In this document: piece after piece, positions 9,642 to 17,227 of the stretch
How the letters are laid out: every line of letters starts with the position of its first letter
How positions within the stretch are numbered: the stretch's first letter is position 1
Notes under the pieces: model-generated
What the model was told of the DNA's origin: nothing
Database searches by the model: none
Seen by the model: the letters and a program-made list of their open reading frames with translations, nothing else
Program-made: the position numbers and the translations under genes
Assembly: GCF_015351105.1 (NCBI RefSeq)
Contig: NZ_JADKRR010000001.1
Location: forward strand, 1 to 64,000
Origin: Clavibacter sp. VKM Ac-2872
GTDB taxonomy: Bacteria; Actinomycetota; Actinomycetes; Actinomycetales; Microbacteriaceae
Length of the DNA: 64,000 bases
Reading direction: 5' to 3'

Positions 9642-10655
9642 ATGGCCAGCCAGGACTGGTTCGACAAGGACTTCTACAAGGTCCTCGGAGTGTCCAAGGA
9701 CGTCTCGGAGGCCGACCTGAAGAAGGCCTACCGCAAGCTCGCGCGGCAGTACCACCCGGACAGCAATCCGGATCCGTCGGCCGAGTCGCGCTTCAAGGAG
9801 ATCAGCGAGGCGCACGCCGTGCTGGCCGACAAGGAGCAGCGCAAGGAGTACGACCAGATCCGCGCGATGGGTTCGGGTGCGCGCTTCAGCGCTCCCGGTG
9901 CCGGCGCGCCGGGCGGCGGGTTCGAGGACGTGTTCGGCGGCATGTTCGGCCAGCAGGCCGGCGGCCGCGGGCGTCGCACGGCCGGGTTCGGATCCGGCCA
10001 GCCGCAGTACAGCCAGGGCGGGTTCGAGGACATCCTCGGCGGCATGTTCGGCAACGGCGGCTTCGGCCAGTCGACCGGCGGCTACCGGGGCTACGGCGCG
10101 CCCACCAAGGGGCGCGACGTCACCGCGTCCACCACGATCGACTTCCTCACCGCGGTGCAGGGCGACGTCGTGCGCCTGCAGGACTCCGACGGCCGGCCCC
10201 TCACGGTGCGCGTGCCGGCCGGGGTCTCCGACGGGCAGAAGATCCGGCTCGCCGGCAAGGGCGAGCCGTCGGGCGACGGCGGCGCGTCGGGGGACATCAT
10301 CCTCACGGTGCACGTGCGACCGCACCCCGTGTTCGAGCGGGACGGGCTGAACCTCCGGGTGAACGTGCCCGTCACGTTCCCGGAGGCCGCGCTCGGCGCG
10401 ACCATCGAGGTGCCCACGCTCGGCGGCGACCCGGTGCGGCTCAAGGTCGCGCCCGGCACGTCCAGCGGCAAGGTGCTGCGCGTCAAGGGCCGCGGCGCCA
10501 CGACCCCGAAGGGCACGGGCGATCTGCTCGCGCGCATCGAGGTGGCGGTGCCGTCCCGGCTCACCGACGCCCAGCGCGTGGCGCTCGACGCGTTCGCGAG
10601 CTCGGGACCCGAGGAGGACCCGCGCCGCGAGCTCATCGAGCGGGCCAGGAGCTGA
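9642..10655 (+). CDS. dnaJ: DnaJ-type co-chaperone without zinc finger
   Basis: 337 residues; the ATG at 9642 follows GGGAGG. The J domain (residues 1-70) carries HPD at 38-40 (QYHPDS), the motif that triggers DnaK ATP hydrolysis. A Gly/Phe-rich linker contains two similar units, FEDVFGGMFG and FEDILGGMFG. The C-terminal peptide-binding domains follow directly. The four CxxCxGxG zinc repeats of classical DnaJ are absent, so this is the type II (CbpA-like) architecture, as in the operon-linked DnaJ of many actinobacteria. It sits in the dnaK operon, 120 bp after grpE and 1 bp before hspR. A zinc-containing second DnaJ is expected elsewhere in the genome (inference). Confidence 0.95.
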   Translation: MASQDWFDKDFYKVLGVSKDVSEADLKKAYRKLARQYHPDSNPDPSAESRFKEISEAHAVLADKEQRKEYDQIRAMGSGARFSAPGAGAPGGGFEDVFGGMFGQQAGGRGRRTAGFGSGQPQYSQGGFEDILGGMFGNGGFGQSTGGYRGYGAPTKGRDVTASTTIDFLTAVQGDVVRLQDSDGRPLTVRVPAGVSDGQKIRLAGKGEPSGDGGASGDIILTVHVRPHPVFERDGLNLRVNVPVTFPEAALGATIEVPTLGGDPVRLKVAPGTSSGKVLRVKGRGATTPKGTGDLLARIEVAVPSRLTDAQRVALDAFASSGPEEDPRRELIERARS

Positions 10656-10656
10656 C

Positions 10657-11130
10657 GTGGATCCCCGCGACACGATGGACGAGGACGCCCCCGTCTTCGT
10701 GATCTCCGTGGCGGCCGAGCTGTCGGGCATGCACCCGCAGACGCTCCGGCAGTACGACCGCCTCGGGCTCGTGTCGCCCACCCGCACGGCCGGGAGAAGC
10801 CGCCGCTACTCGATGCGCGACATCGTGCAGCTGCGGGAGGTCGCCCGGCTGGGTGCGGAGGGCGTGAGCCTGGAGGGCATCGCGCGGATCCTCGAGCTCG
10901 AGAACCAGGTGTCCGAGCTCCGCGGGCGCGTGCGCCAGCTGGAGTCGGCGCTCGCCGACGAGCTGCTGTCCCGTCCCGGCCGCCGCGTGTTCGCGGCCCG
11001 CGGCGACGGCGACGTGGTGTCGCTGCGCGCGGGCGTGCGGCCCTCGCGGCAGACCGAGGTCGTGCTGTACCGGGCGGCGCTCGCCATGCCGGGCGACGAC
11101 CGCGACGGCTCCGGGCGCGACGCGCGGTGA
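10657..11130 (+). CDS. hspR: Heat-shock repressor HspR (MerR family)
   Basis: 157 residues with a MerR-type winged helix at about residues 10-80: VFVISVAAELSGMHPQTLRQ, then YDRLGLV and RRYSMRDI. A coiled-coil stretch (LELENQVSELRGRVRQLE) would mediate dimerisation. The GTG at 10657 is favoured because CAGGAG lies just upstream; an ATG at 10675 is possible. HspR binds HAIR elements, here the two upstream of dnaK, with DnaK acting as co-repressor: when unfolded protein titrates DnaK, repression is lost. The stop overlaps the next gene start (GTGA). Confidence 0.96.
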   Translation: MDPRDTMDEDAPVFVISVAAELSGMHPQTLRQYDRLGLVSPTRTAGRSRRYSMRDIVQLREVARLGAEGVSLEGIARILELENQVSELRGRVRQLESALADELLSRPGRRVFAARGDGDVVSLRAGVRPSRQTEVVLYRAALAMPGDDRDGSGRDAR

Positions 11131-12344
11131 GCGACGCTCCCGCTCCCGCATCCGCATCCGACGACCTGCTCGACCTCGGCGCGCTGCGCCGCCGGCCCGA
11201 CGTCGAGGCCGAGAACCTCTTCGCGGTGGACGCGGCCGACAGGCTGCTCCTCGACGAGCTCATCGCGCTGCTCGCGTCCGCGGCCGACGCCGGCCGGCCG
11301 GTGCGGCCCGACGAGCTCGTCGTGATCGGCGACCAGTACGGCGCCCTCGCGCTCGGCGCCGCGGCGGCCCTGCGGCGGGCCGGGGCGGCGGATCCCCTCC
11401 GCATCCGCGTGCACCAGGACGCCCTCGCCTCCGAGACCGCGCTCGACCTCAACGCGGAGCTGGTCGGCGAGACCGCCGGCCTCCACCGTCACGGCCTCGG
11501 CGACGCGCTGGCCGCAGGCGCCCGCGTCGTGATCGCGCGCCTGCCGCGGAGCCTCGACGCCCTCGACGAGTGGGCCGGCGTGGTCGCGCGGGCCGCCGCC
11601 GACGACGTGACCGTGCTCGCGGGCGGCCGCGTCAAGCACATGACGCCCGCGATGACCGAGGTGCTCGCCCGCCGCTTCGGCGCCGTCCACGCGACGCTCG
11701 CCCGGCAGAAGTCGCGGATCCTCGTGGCGCGCGAGCCGCTCCGCCCGCCCGTCGACGCGGTCGACCCCTACCCGCGCCGCGAGTCGCACCCCGACCTCGG
11801 CCTCGAGGTCCGCGCGCACGGCGCCGCCTTCGCCGGATCCAAGATCGACATCGGCACGCGCTTCCTCCTCTCCTTCCTCGCCGACCTGCCTACCGACGCC
11901 CGCGTCGCGGTCGACCTCGGCTGCGGCACGGGCGTCCTCGCGTCGGCCGTCGCGCTCGCGCGTCCGGGCATCCGCGTCGTCGCGACCGACCAGTCGTGGG
12001 CGGCCGTCGACTCGGCGCGCGCGACCGTCGCCGCGAACGGGGTCGCCGAGCGGGTGACCGTGGTGCGCGACGACGCGGGATCCACCGTGCCCGGCGGATC
12101 CGCCGACCTCGTGCTCCTGAACCCGCCGTTCCACACGGGAGCGACCGTGCACGCGGGCCTCGCGCCGCGCCTGTTCGCGGCGGCCGCGCGCATGCTGCGC
12201 CCCGGCGGCCAGCTCTGGACCGTCTACAACAGCCCGCTCGGCTACCGGCCGCAGCTGACGCGCATCGTCGGGCCCACGCGCGAGGCGGGTCGGAACGCGA
12301 AGTTCACGGTCGCCGTCTCGACGAAGCCCGAGCCGCGGGCCTAG
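11127..12344 (+). CDS. Class I SAM methyltransferase, RsmC/RlmG-like
   Basis: 405 residues, GTG start overlapping the hspR stop. The N-terminal ~180 residues resemble the inactive methyltransferase-like half of RsmC/RlmG. The C-terminal half has the SAM-binding motif VDLGCGTGVLA, an acidic loop (VVATDQSW) and the catalytic LLNPPFH motif typical of N2-guanine or N6-adenine methyltransferases. RsmC and RlmG methylate guanines of 16S and 23S rRNA, so an rRNA guanine-N2 methyltransferase is the likeliest role. It is apparently translated with the heat-shock operon, which may raise its level under stress. The exact target base cannot be read from sequence. Confidence 0.85.
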   Translation: MSDAPAPASASDDLLDLGALRRRPDVEAENLFAVDAADRLLLDELIALLASAADAGRPVRPDELVVIGDQYGALALGAAAALRRAGAADPLRIRVHQDALASETALDLNAELVGETAGLHRHGLGDALAAGARVVIARLPRSLDALDEWAGVVARAAADDVTVLAGGRVKHMTPAMTEVLARRFGAVHATLARQKSRILVAREPLRPPVDAVDPYPRRESHPDLGLEVRAHGAAFAGSKIDIGTRFLLSFLADLPTDARVAVDLGCGTGVLASAVALARPGIRVVATDQSWAAVDSARATVAANGVAERVTVVRDDAGSTVPGGSADLVLLNPPFHTGATVHAGLAPRLFAAAARMLRPGGQLWTVYNSPLGYRPQLTRIVGPTREAGRNAKFTVAVSTKPEPRA

Positions 12345-12395
12345 CCTCGGATCCACCGCGGCCGCCCGAGCCGCGCCGCTCGCCGAGGAGCCCGC

Positions 12396-12836
12396 ATGCC
12401 CACCTTCCGCACCCGCGTCATGCAGGCCCGCGTCAACGCGACCGGGCTGCCCGTGCCGCCGGAGGCGCTCGACGAGCTGGGTGCCGGGAAGCGGCCCGCG
12501 GTCGTCGTGACCGTCGCGGGCTACACGTACCGCACGAGCGTCGGCGCGATGGGCGGGCAGGCCCTGATCCCGCTCGCCGCCGCGCACCGGGCCGCGTCGG
12601 GCGTCGCCGCCGACGATGAGGTCGAGGTGACCATCGAGCTCGACGCCGCGCCGCGCGAGGCCGTCGTCCCCGAGGAGGTGGCTGCCGCCTTCGCCGCGGA
12701 GCCCGCCCTCGCCGAGGCGTTCCGCGCGCTCTCGTCGAGCCGCCAGCGCGCTCTCGTGGATCCGATCGCCGAGGCGAAGACGGATGAGACCCGCGCGCGT
12801 CGCGTGGAGAAGGCGCTGGCGGCGCTCCGCGACTGA
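12396..12836 (+). CDS. DUF1905/YdeI-like fusion protein
   Basis: 146 residues, ATG with GAGGAG upstream. The N-terminal ~90 residues match the DUF1905 fold (TGLPVPPEALDELGAGKRP, then VTVAGYTYRTSV and ADDEVEVTIELD). The C-terminal ~55 residues resemble the YdeI/OmpD-associated helical repeat (AFRALSSSRQRALVDPIAEAKTDETRARRVEKA). Such fusions are common in actinobacteria and of unknown function; some YdeI homologues are annotated as bacteriocin-protection proteins. It is 51 bp after the methyltransferase and convergent with the HTH gene. Confidence 0.8.
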   Translation: MPTFRTRVMQARVNATGLPVPPEALDELGAGKRPAVVVTVAGYTYRTSVGAMGGQALIPLAAAHRAASGVAADDEVEVTIELDAAPREAVVPEEVAAAFAAEPALAEAFRALSSSRQRALVDPIAEAKTDETRARRVEKALAALRD

Positions 12837-12863
12837 CCCGCCGGTCACCGCGGGCCGCGCGCG

Positions 12864-13100
12864 TCAGGCCGCCGGCGGATCCAGCACGAGCAGGTCGCCG
12901 ATCTCGCACTCGAGCGCGCGGCAGACCGCGACGAGGGTCGAGTAGCGGATCGCCCGGGCGCGGTCGTTCTTCAGCACCGACAGGTTGACCTGGCTCACGC
13001 CCACCATCGCGCTCAGGCGCGTGAGCGTCATGCCGCGCGCGGCGAGCAGCTCGTCGAGGCGGCAGTGGACGCCGGTGGGGCCGTCGTCGTCTGCGCCCAT
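12864..13100 (-). CDS. Small XRE-type HTH regulator (YozG-like)
   Basis: 78 residues, almost all one helix-turn-helix domain: LLAARGMTLTRLSAMVGVSQ, then NLSVLKNDRARAIRYSTL and LECEIGDLLVLDPP. This is the short Cro/C1 form that is often paired with a DUF2975 membrane protein. The start ATG overlaps the stop of that partner (ATGA), so the two are made together. It probably represses its own promoter at the palindrome at 13757-13768. Target genes beyond the pair are unknown. Confidence 0.88.
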   Translation of the reverse strand: MGADDDGPTGVHCRLDELLAARGMTLTRLSAMVGVSQVNLSVLKNDRARAIRYSTLVAVCRALECEIGDLLVLDPPAA

Positions 13101-13750
13101 CAGACGAGGCCGCGGGTGTCGCGCTGCAGGGTCTCGCCGTGCTCGACCACGAGGCCCACGATCATCAGGGCGAAGCCGAGCGCGATGGTGGACGCGTCGA
13201 CCTCCGCGATGACGGGCCAGAAGCCGTCGAGCCCCACGTCCGGGTCGTTGAGCGCGTCGCCGACCATCCACGCGACGCCCGTGCGCGCGGCGAGCGAGAG
13301 CAGCGCGGCGATCATCACGGTGCCGCCCGCGAGCGTGACCACGAGGCTGAGGCGGCGGGCGAGCGGATCCGGCCGGAGCAGCCGCCGGGCGAGGACCGCG
13401 ACGGTGCCCGCGAGCGCGATGCCCACGGAGGCGTCGAGCGCGATCCGGGCGACGTGCAGCGCGACGATCCCGCCCGGCAGCTCGCCCACGGCGACCTCGG
13501 CCGTGCGGTACGCGCCCGATCGGAGGTCGGCGGGGCCGGCGTCGGCCTCGGCGGGCAGGGATCCGCGCATCTCGAGGGACGTGTGGACCACGCCGGTCCG
13601 CAGGGTCTCCACCGCGCTCGCGACGGCCGCGGCGGCGACCACCAGCAGCACGAGCACGGCGATCGCGAGGGCCGTCCACAGGACGCCGCGCGTGAGCCGG
13701 GCTCCGGACCCGGTGCCGGCGAGGGGCGAGCGTCCCATGTCATGTCCCAT
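13100..13750 (-). CDS. DUF2975-like four-helix membrane protein
   Basis: 216 residues from the ATG at 13750 (a second ATG at 13738 is possible). Four hydrophobic helices are visible: about residues 20-45 (VLWTALAIAVLVLLVVAAAA), 95-115, 135-155 and 185-205. An extracytoplasmic loop with acidic residues lies between the first two. This topology plus the coupled HTH gene fits DUF2975. The family is uncharacterised; one hypothesis is that the membrane protein modulates the HTH protein. The start lies directly beside a palindromic operator, so transcription may begin at or next to the start codon. Confidence 0.75.
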   Translation of the reverse strand: MGHDMGRSPLAGTGSGARLTRGVLWTALAIAVLVLLVVAAAAVASAVETLRTGVVHTSLEMRGSLPAEADAGPADLRSGAYRTAEVAVGELPGGIVALHVARIALDASVGIALAGTVAVLARRLLRPDPLARRLSLVVTLAGGTVMIAALLSLAARTGVAWMVGDALNDPDVGLDGFWPVIAEVDASTIALGFALMIVGLVVEHGETLQRDTRGLV

Positions 13751-13756
13751 CGATCA

Positions 13757-13768
13757 TCGTTACAACGA
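13757..13768. promoter_or_regulatory. Palindromic operator of the HTH/DUF2975 pair
   Basis: TCGTTACAACGA is a 12-bp sequence with 5-bp inverted arms (TCGTT/AACGA). It lies 7 bp upstream of the DUF2975 start, in an AT-richer patch that should contain the -10 region. This is a likely autoregulatory site for the HTH protein at 12864-13100. Confidence 0.6.
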
Positions 13769-13818
13769 ATGTCGATATGGTCGCACGCGCGCCGGCCTCG
13801 TGTCCAGACCCGCGCGGA

Positions 13819-14237
13819 TCACACCGGATGCGTGCGGAACCACTCCAGGAGCCACCGGGCGCGGGAGGGCGCGTCGGGGCGGGCCGCGGCGGACACCGGC
13901 TTGTCGAGGAAGTCGTCGTAGCCGCGGACCTGGCGGAGCGTCGCGTCGTCGACCGTGCGGAAGCCCATGGACCACTGGGGGAACTGCCGGGCGGGGATCT
14001 CCTCGTCGAGCAGCAGGCGCACGTCGGTGTGGCGCGGATCGGCCTCGATGGTCGCGTACACCGCCTCCACCGCGTCGTGCGGGCCCTCGAGGACCTGCAT
14101 GAAGCGGCCGTCGCGGTGCAGGAGCAGCCCCGTGAGGCCGGCCTCCTCGTTGTTCCGGATCACTCGCCCAGGAGCTCGGCGAGGTCGTCGTCGCTCATGG
14201 GTCGCGTGGCGGTGCTCGTGTAGACGGTCGTGCGCAT
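13819..14237 (-). pseudogene. BLUF-domain photoreceptor, frameshifted
   Basis: The ATG at 14237, preceded by GAGGGGGAA, opens MRTTVYTSTATRPMSDDDLA, the usual BLUF start with the flavin-contacting Tyr (VYTSTAT). That frame hits TGA at 14162-14160 right after LAELLGE. The other frame continues as VIRNNEEAGLTGLLLHRDGR, then FMQVLEGP and WSMGFR, which are the conserved Asn, Gln and Trp regions of BLUF, and runs to the stop at 13819. The whole span is 419 nt, one base short of 140 codons, so a single-base deletion near 14160-14165 would explain it. All flavin-site residues I can see are intact, so the break is recent or a sequencing error. The family senses blue light through FAD. Confidence 0.85.
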
Positions 14238-14637
14238 GGTTCCCCCTCAGGCCGTCCCCCCATCCTGGCGCGTCCGGTGCGCCGACGGGGGACGGGGCGC
14301 GCGGGTCGGACATCGCCCGGCCCTCCCAGCGTGATCCGCGCACTCGGCCGCCAACAAGAGCCCGGCGCGTCCGCGGGTACGGGGCGCGCCGGGCTCCTGC
14401 TGCTGCCGCGTCCGTTCGGGTCGGATCGCGGAGGGATCTGATGAGCTGCCCCGCCGGGCGGGGGACGCGGCGGGGCGCTCGTCGGGCATCCATTCGCACC
14501 GCGGCATCGGGGGAACCCGCTGTGCTGAGAAGACTCTACGACGGCGGTCCTCATTTAGGGGGACATGTCGTGCACGAAGTGCGGGTGATCCGAGGGTGAG
14601 GCGAGGGTGAGAGGCCCCGCCCGCCGCGGATCCGGTC
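14238..14637. other. 400-bp intergenic region
   Basis: No convincing coding sequence on either strand. It holds the terminator-like hairpin at 14358-14396 and an AT-richer patch near 14520-14570 without a clear promoter. The ribosome site of the BLUF remnant is at its left edge. Confidence 0.5.
14358..14396 (-). terminator. Terminator-like hairpin, 12-bp stem
   Basis: GAGCCCGGCGCG (14358-14369) pairs perfectly with CGCGCCGGGCTC (14385-14396) around a 15-nt loop. It lies about 240 bp past the stop of the 2H phosphoesterase gene and upstream of the BLUF remnant. No T-run, as is usual in this GC range. Confidence 0.65.
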
Positions 14638-15366
14638 TCAGCGGGAGGCGCCGCCGAGGGTCCAGGTGCGCACGTGCTCCCATGTGAGGGTGTTCCACCA
14701 GCGGCCGGACCAGTCCGGGCTCGCCGTGCGGTACATCACGACCGTGTCGCCGCGGAAGCCCTCGGGCACGGGCTGCTCGAGCCCGCGGATGAAGTCGCCG
14801 ACCTCGTCGTGCAGGTCGGGGCGCACGAGGAGGTCGTGCGAGGCGAGCGACAGGTGGGCGCGGAAGCGAGCGGGATCGAACGTGTGGTGCTCGGGGGACT
14901 GCATGGGCCGGCGGAACGGGGCCACGACGCGGTCGATGTCCGCCGCGAGCGCGAGCAGCTCGGCGTTCTGGCTGCCGTCGGGTCGCTCGTCGACGTCGTA
15001 GACGAAGCCGAACCCCTGCTCGCGGACGCCCGCGTTGTGCACGTCGAAGGCGGGACGGTCGGCGAGGAGCTCGGTGACCGCCTCGATCACCCGGGCCTCG
15101 TCGTGCCCGAACGGCTGGCTCCCGATGAGGGTCGCGTGCGGGGGGAAGGCGCCCGCGGACACGAGGCCGTACTGCGCGCGGATCTGGTCGGTGACGACGG
15201 TCACGGCGCGGCAGGTGCGCGGGTCGGGGCGGAGGAAGATCCCGTAGCGGTAGGGGTCGCTGTCGTCGCGGGGGAGCAGTGACGGGCGCATGTCGACGCG
15301 GCTCGCCGCCGCGGGGACGATGTCGGGCGCGGCGATGTCGTAGGCGGTCGGGTCGTCGTGGTCCAT
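14638..15366 (-). CDS. 2H phosphoesterase superfamily protein (LigT-like)
   Basis: 242 residues; the ATG at 15366 has GGAGGAT upstream. Two H-x-T/S motifs mark the 2H fold: PHATLIG (about residue 90) and AHLSLAS (about residue 180). The family includes RNA 2',3'-cyclic phosphodiesterases (ThpR/LigT) and related enzymes acting on cyclic nucleotide ends. The substrate here is not evident. A perfect LacI-type palindrome about 30 bp upstream of the start, and a LacI gene just beyond, suggest carbohydrate-linked control, an unusual setting for a 2H enzyme. Confidence 0.78.
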   Translation of the reverse strand: MDHDDPTAYDIAAPDIVPAAASRVDMRPSLLPRDDSDPYRYGIFLRPDPRTCRAVTVVTDQIRAQYGLVSAGAFPPHATLIGSQPFGHDEARVIEAVTELLADRPAFDVHNAGVREQGFGFVYDVDERPDGSQNAELLALAADIDRVVAPFRRPMQSPEHHTFDPARFRAHLSLASHDLLVRPDLHDEVGDFIRGLEQPVPEGFRGDTVVMYRTASPDWSGRWWNTLTWEHVRTWTLGGASR

Positions 15367-15395
15367 GGGGGATCCTCCAGGCGTCGAGCGAGCGC

Positions 15396-15409
15396 AGGGA
15401 ACGTTCCCT
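15396..15409. promoter_or_regulatory. LacI-family operator (perfect 14-bp palindrome)
   Basis: AGGGAACGTTCCCT is a perfect palindrome with the central CG typical of LacI/GalR operators. It lies 30 bp upstream of the 2H phosphoesterase start and about 120 bp downstream of the LacI stop, so it should control the phosphoesterase and be bound by the adjacent regulator. Confidence 0.78.
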
Positions 15410-15531
15410 ACGGTGCGACGACCACCGTGGCACACCGCGGGCGGACGAGGGAGGCCGCGGGGTGAACGGCGGGTGGACGGGCGGTGCGGGCGGGGAGGTG
15501 CGGCGTCCGCCGGTCGTCCGTCCGGAGTGCG

Positions 15532-16560
15532 TCAGGCGCGGAGGGGGACGGCCGTGCGGCCCGGGATCAGCTCGCCGTCGACCGCGGTGTGGCACGTGGT
15601 CGTGACGGTGCCGTCGATGCGGTCCACCACGGCGTCGACCGCGAGGGCGCCGATGACGGGGACCGGCTGGCTCCACGTGGTGAAGCCGAGGAGCGCGCTC
15701 GTGAAGGGCGGCAGGCCGTCGTAGCCGGTGATGGAGACGTCCGCGGGGGCGGTGATGCCCCGACGGCCGAGGCCGTCGAGGATCGCGAGGGCCCACCCGT
15801 CGCTCGGCGCCATGACCGCGGTCACGCCGCCCGCGTCGACGATCGCCTGCGCGATGCCGTCCGCGCCCTCGAGGCGCCCGCCCGCGTGCTCCTCGCCGCG
15901 CACGTGCAGGACGTCGAGGCCGAGCTCGGTGAGGCGGTCGAGCATCGCGAACGTGCGGGCGGACATCGTCAGGGAGAGGACGGGCGCGAGCGTGACGACG
16001 GCGATGCGGCGGTGGCCGAGCGACGCCACGTGGTCGGCGAGGCCGCGGCCGCCCGTGGTCTCGTCGCAGTAGACGCTGCTGAGCGACGCGTCCACCTCGG
16101 GGCGGCCGGCGACGACCGTGGGGATCCGTCGCGCGGACGGGAGGATGTCGGCGACCGGGAGCGCGCCGCTGCACACCACGAGCCCCTCGACCTGCAGGGA
16201 GACGAGCGTCTCGAGGGCCTTGCGCTCCTCGTCGACGTCGAACGCGCCGAACCCCGTCGCCGTGACGACCCGGTACCCGCGCTCCGACGCCCGCTGCTGC
16301 AGCGCCGTGAGGAGGTGCCCGTAGAAGGGCGTGGACGCGTCGCGCACGAGCACGCCGAGCGTGTGGGTGCGATGCGCGGACATCCCGCGCGCGTGCGCGT
16401 TGGCGACATAGCCGAGCGCGGCGGCGGCGTCGCGGACGGCCTGCAGCGTGGCAGGGGCCACGCCCGTCGCGCCGGAGAGCGCGCGCGAGACGACCGACTT
16501 GGAGACGCCGGCACGCGCGGCCACGTCGTGGATGGTGGGGGCGGCGCCGGGGCGGCTCAT
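15532..16560 (-). CDS. LacI/GalR-family transcriptional regulator
   Basis: 342 residues. The N-terminal HTH and hinge read TIHDVAARAGVSKSVVSRAL and AAAALGYVANAHARGM. The periplasmic-binding-like ligand domain follows (TLGVLVRDASTPFYGHLLTA, ETTGGRGLADHVASLGHRRI and SITGYDGL). It binds a sugar-type effector and DNA as a dimer. The start ATG overlaps the stop of a 28-residue leader ORF (ATGA). The downstream 2H phosphoesterase, with a palindromic operator in between, is the visible target. No sugar transporter lies beside it, so the effector is unknown. Confidence 0.93.
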   Translation of the reverse strand: MSRPGAAPTIHDVAARAGVSKSVVSRALSGATGVAPATLQAVRDAAAALGYVANAHARGMSAHRTHTLGVLVRDASTPFYGHLLTALQQRASERGYRVVTATGFGAFDVDEERKALETLVSLQVEGLVVCSGALPVADILPSARRIPTVVAGRPEVDASLSSVYCDETTGGRGLADHVASLGHRRIAVVTLAPVLSLTMSARTFAMLDRLTELGLDVLHVRGEEHAGGRLEGADGIAQAIVDAGGVTAVMAPSDGWALAILDGLGRRGITAPADVSITGYDGLPPFTSALLGFTTWSQPVPVIGALAVDAVVDRIDGTVTTTCHTAVDGELIPGRTAVPLRA

Positions 16561-16643
16561 GCCCGGGTCCGCGGGGCGGGCAGCCCGCGGTAGGCGGCGG
16601 GGTCGGGGATCGGCGCGGGGTGCGGGGCGGCGGCGGTGGGCAC
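16557..16643 (-). CDS. 28-residue leader ORF coupled to lacI-type gene
   Basis: Pro/Ala-rich peptide starting with GTG at 16643 (MPTAAAPHPAPIPDPAAYRG and eight more residues). Its stop overlaps the LacI start as ATGA. The start has no Shine-Dalgarno, but TACCGT sits exactly 6 nt upstream (16655-16650 on the minus strand), the arrangement of leaderless actinobacterial promoters. It may simply carry ribosomes to the LacI start by translational coupling, or act as a regulatory leader. The proline content could make translation rate-limiting (inference). Too small for any homology judgement. Confidence 0.5.
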   Translation of the reverse strand: MPTAAAPHPAPIPDPAAYRGLPAPRTRA

Positions 16644-16649
16644 GGGTCC

Positions 16650-16655
16650 ACGGTA
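16650..16655 (-). promoter_or_regulatory. -10 box TACCGT, leaderless promoter of lacI leader
   Basis: Minus-strand TACCGT lies 6 nt before the GTG at 16643. The same TANNNT-N5-7-start arrangement recurs at eight other genes in this window. Confidence 0.5.
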
Positions 16656-16684
16656 GCGATGCGGGGGCGTCGCGCGCGGCAGGG

Positions 16685-16969
16685 TCAGGGGTGCGCGGCC
16701 GGCGGGTCGTCGGTGGGCGGGGGATCCGCGGCGGGCGGGAGGGGCAGGCCGGCCGCGCTGGCGCCGAGGCGGCGGAGGACCGCCCGGGTGGCGGATCGGA
16801 GGAGGCCGGGCGGCCGCGGGATGCGGGCGTCGTCGGCCTCGAGGGCTCCCGTCGCGCGGCGGGTCGCGCGGAGCGGGTCGTCGTCGGCCGGATCCCCTGG
16901 CCACACGTCGTGCAGCGCGCGGAGCCGCTCCTGCAGGAGGTCGTCGTCGCGATCGGGGCTGCTCAGCAC
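16685..16969 (-). CDS. Hypothetical 94-residue protein
   Basis: GTG at 16969 with GGGAGC about 7 nt upstream. The product starts MLSSPDRDDDLLQERLRALH, continues through an acidic/basic middle (DVWPGDPADDDPLRATRRAT) and a short basic helix (GLLRSATRAVLRRLG), and ends in a Pro-rich tail. Amino-acid composition is that of a real soluble protein rather than the Arg/Pro-rich shadows of the other frames. No family recognised. It lies upstream of the LacI unit on the same strand and is divergent from the GH18 gene. Confidence 0.5.
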   Translation of the reverse strand: MLSSPDRDDDLLQERLRALHDVWPGDPADDDPLRATRRATGALEADDARIPRPPGLLRSATRAVLRRLGASAAGLPLPPAADPPPTDDPPAAHP

Positions 16970-17227
16970 GCGCGGGCTCCCGGGGCGATGCGGCGCGAAC
17001 GGCTGTGGCGCGGCCAGCGGGCGGGCGACGGCCCGGCGACCGACGGCGTGCGCGGGTGCGGTGCGTGCGGCATGGGACCTCGGGCTGGGCTCGGACGGGA
17101 GGCCCATGAGGCTACGGGCCGCGCGGATCCCGCGGCGCGGCCCCTGCACATGCCCCCGCGCGGGCGGGGTCCGGCGGGACGGCCGCGCCGCCCGGCTCCC
17201 GCGGTCGGCGCGTCCTACGCTCGGCCC

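Noticed and set aside
12839-12880. CCGCCGG/CCGGCGG inverted repeat as terminator between convergent genes
   Set aside because: Only 7 bp, overlaps the end of the HTH coding sequence, and such GC words are frequent by chance here.
14522-14599. 25-codon plus-strand ORF after the AT-richer patch
   Set aside because: No ribosome site, no leaderless box and no partner gene; too short to support.
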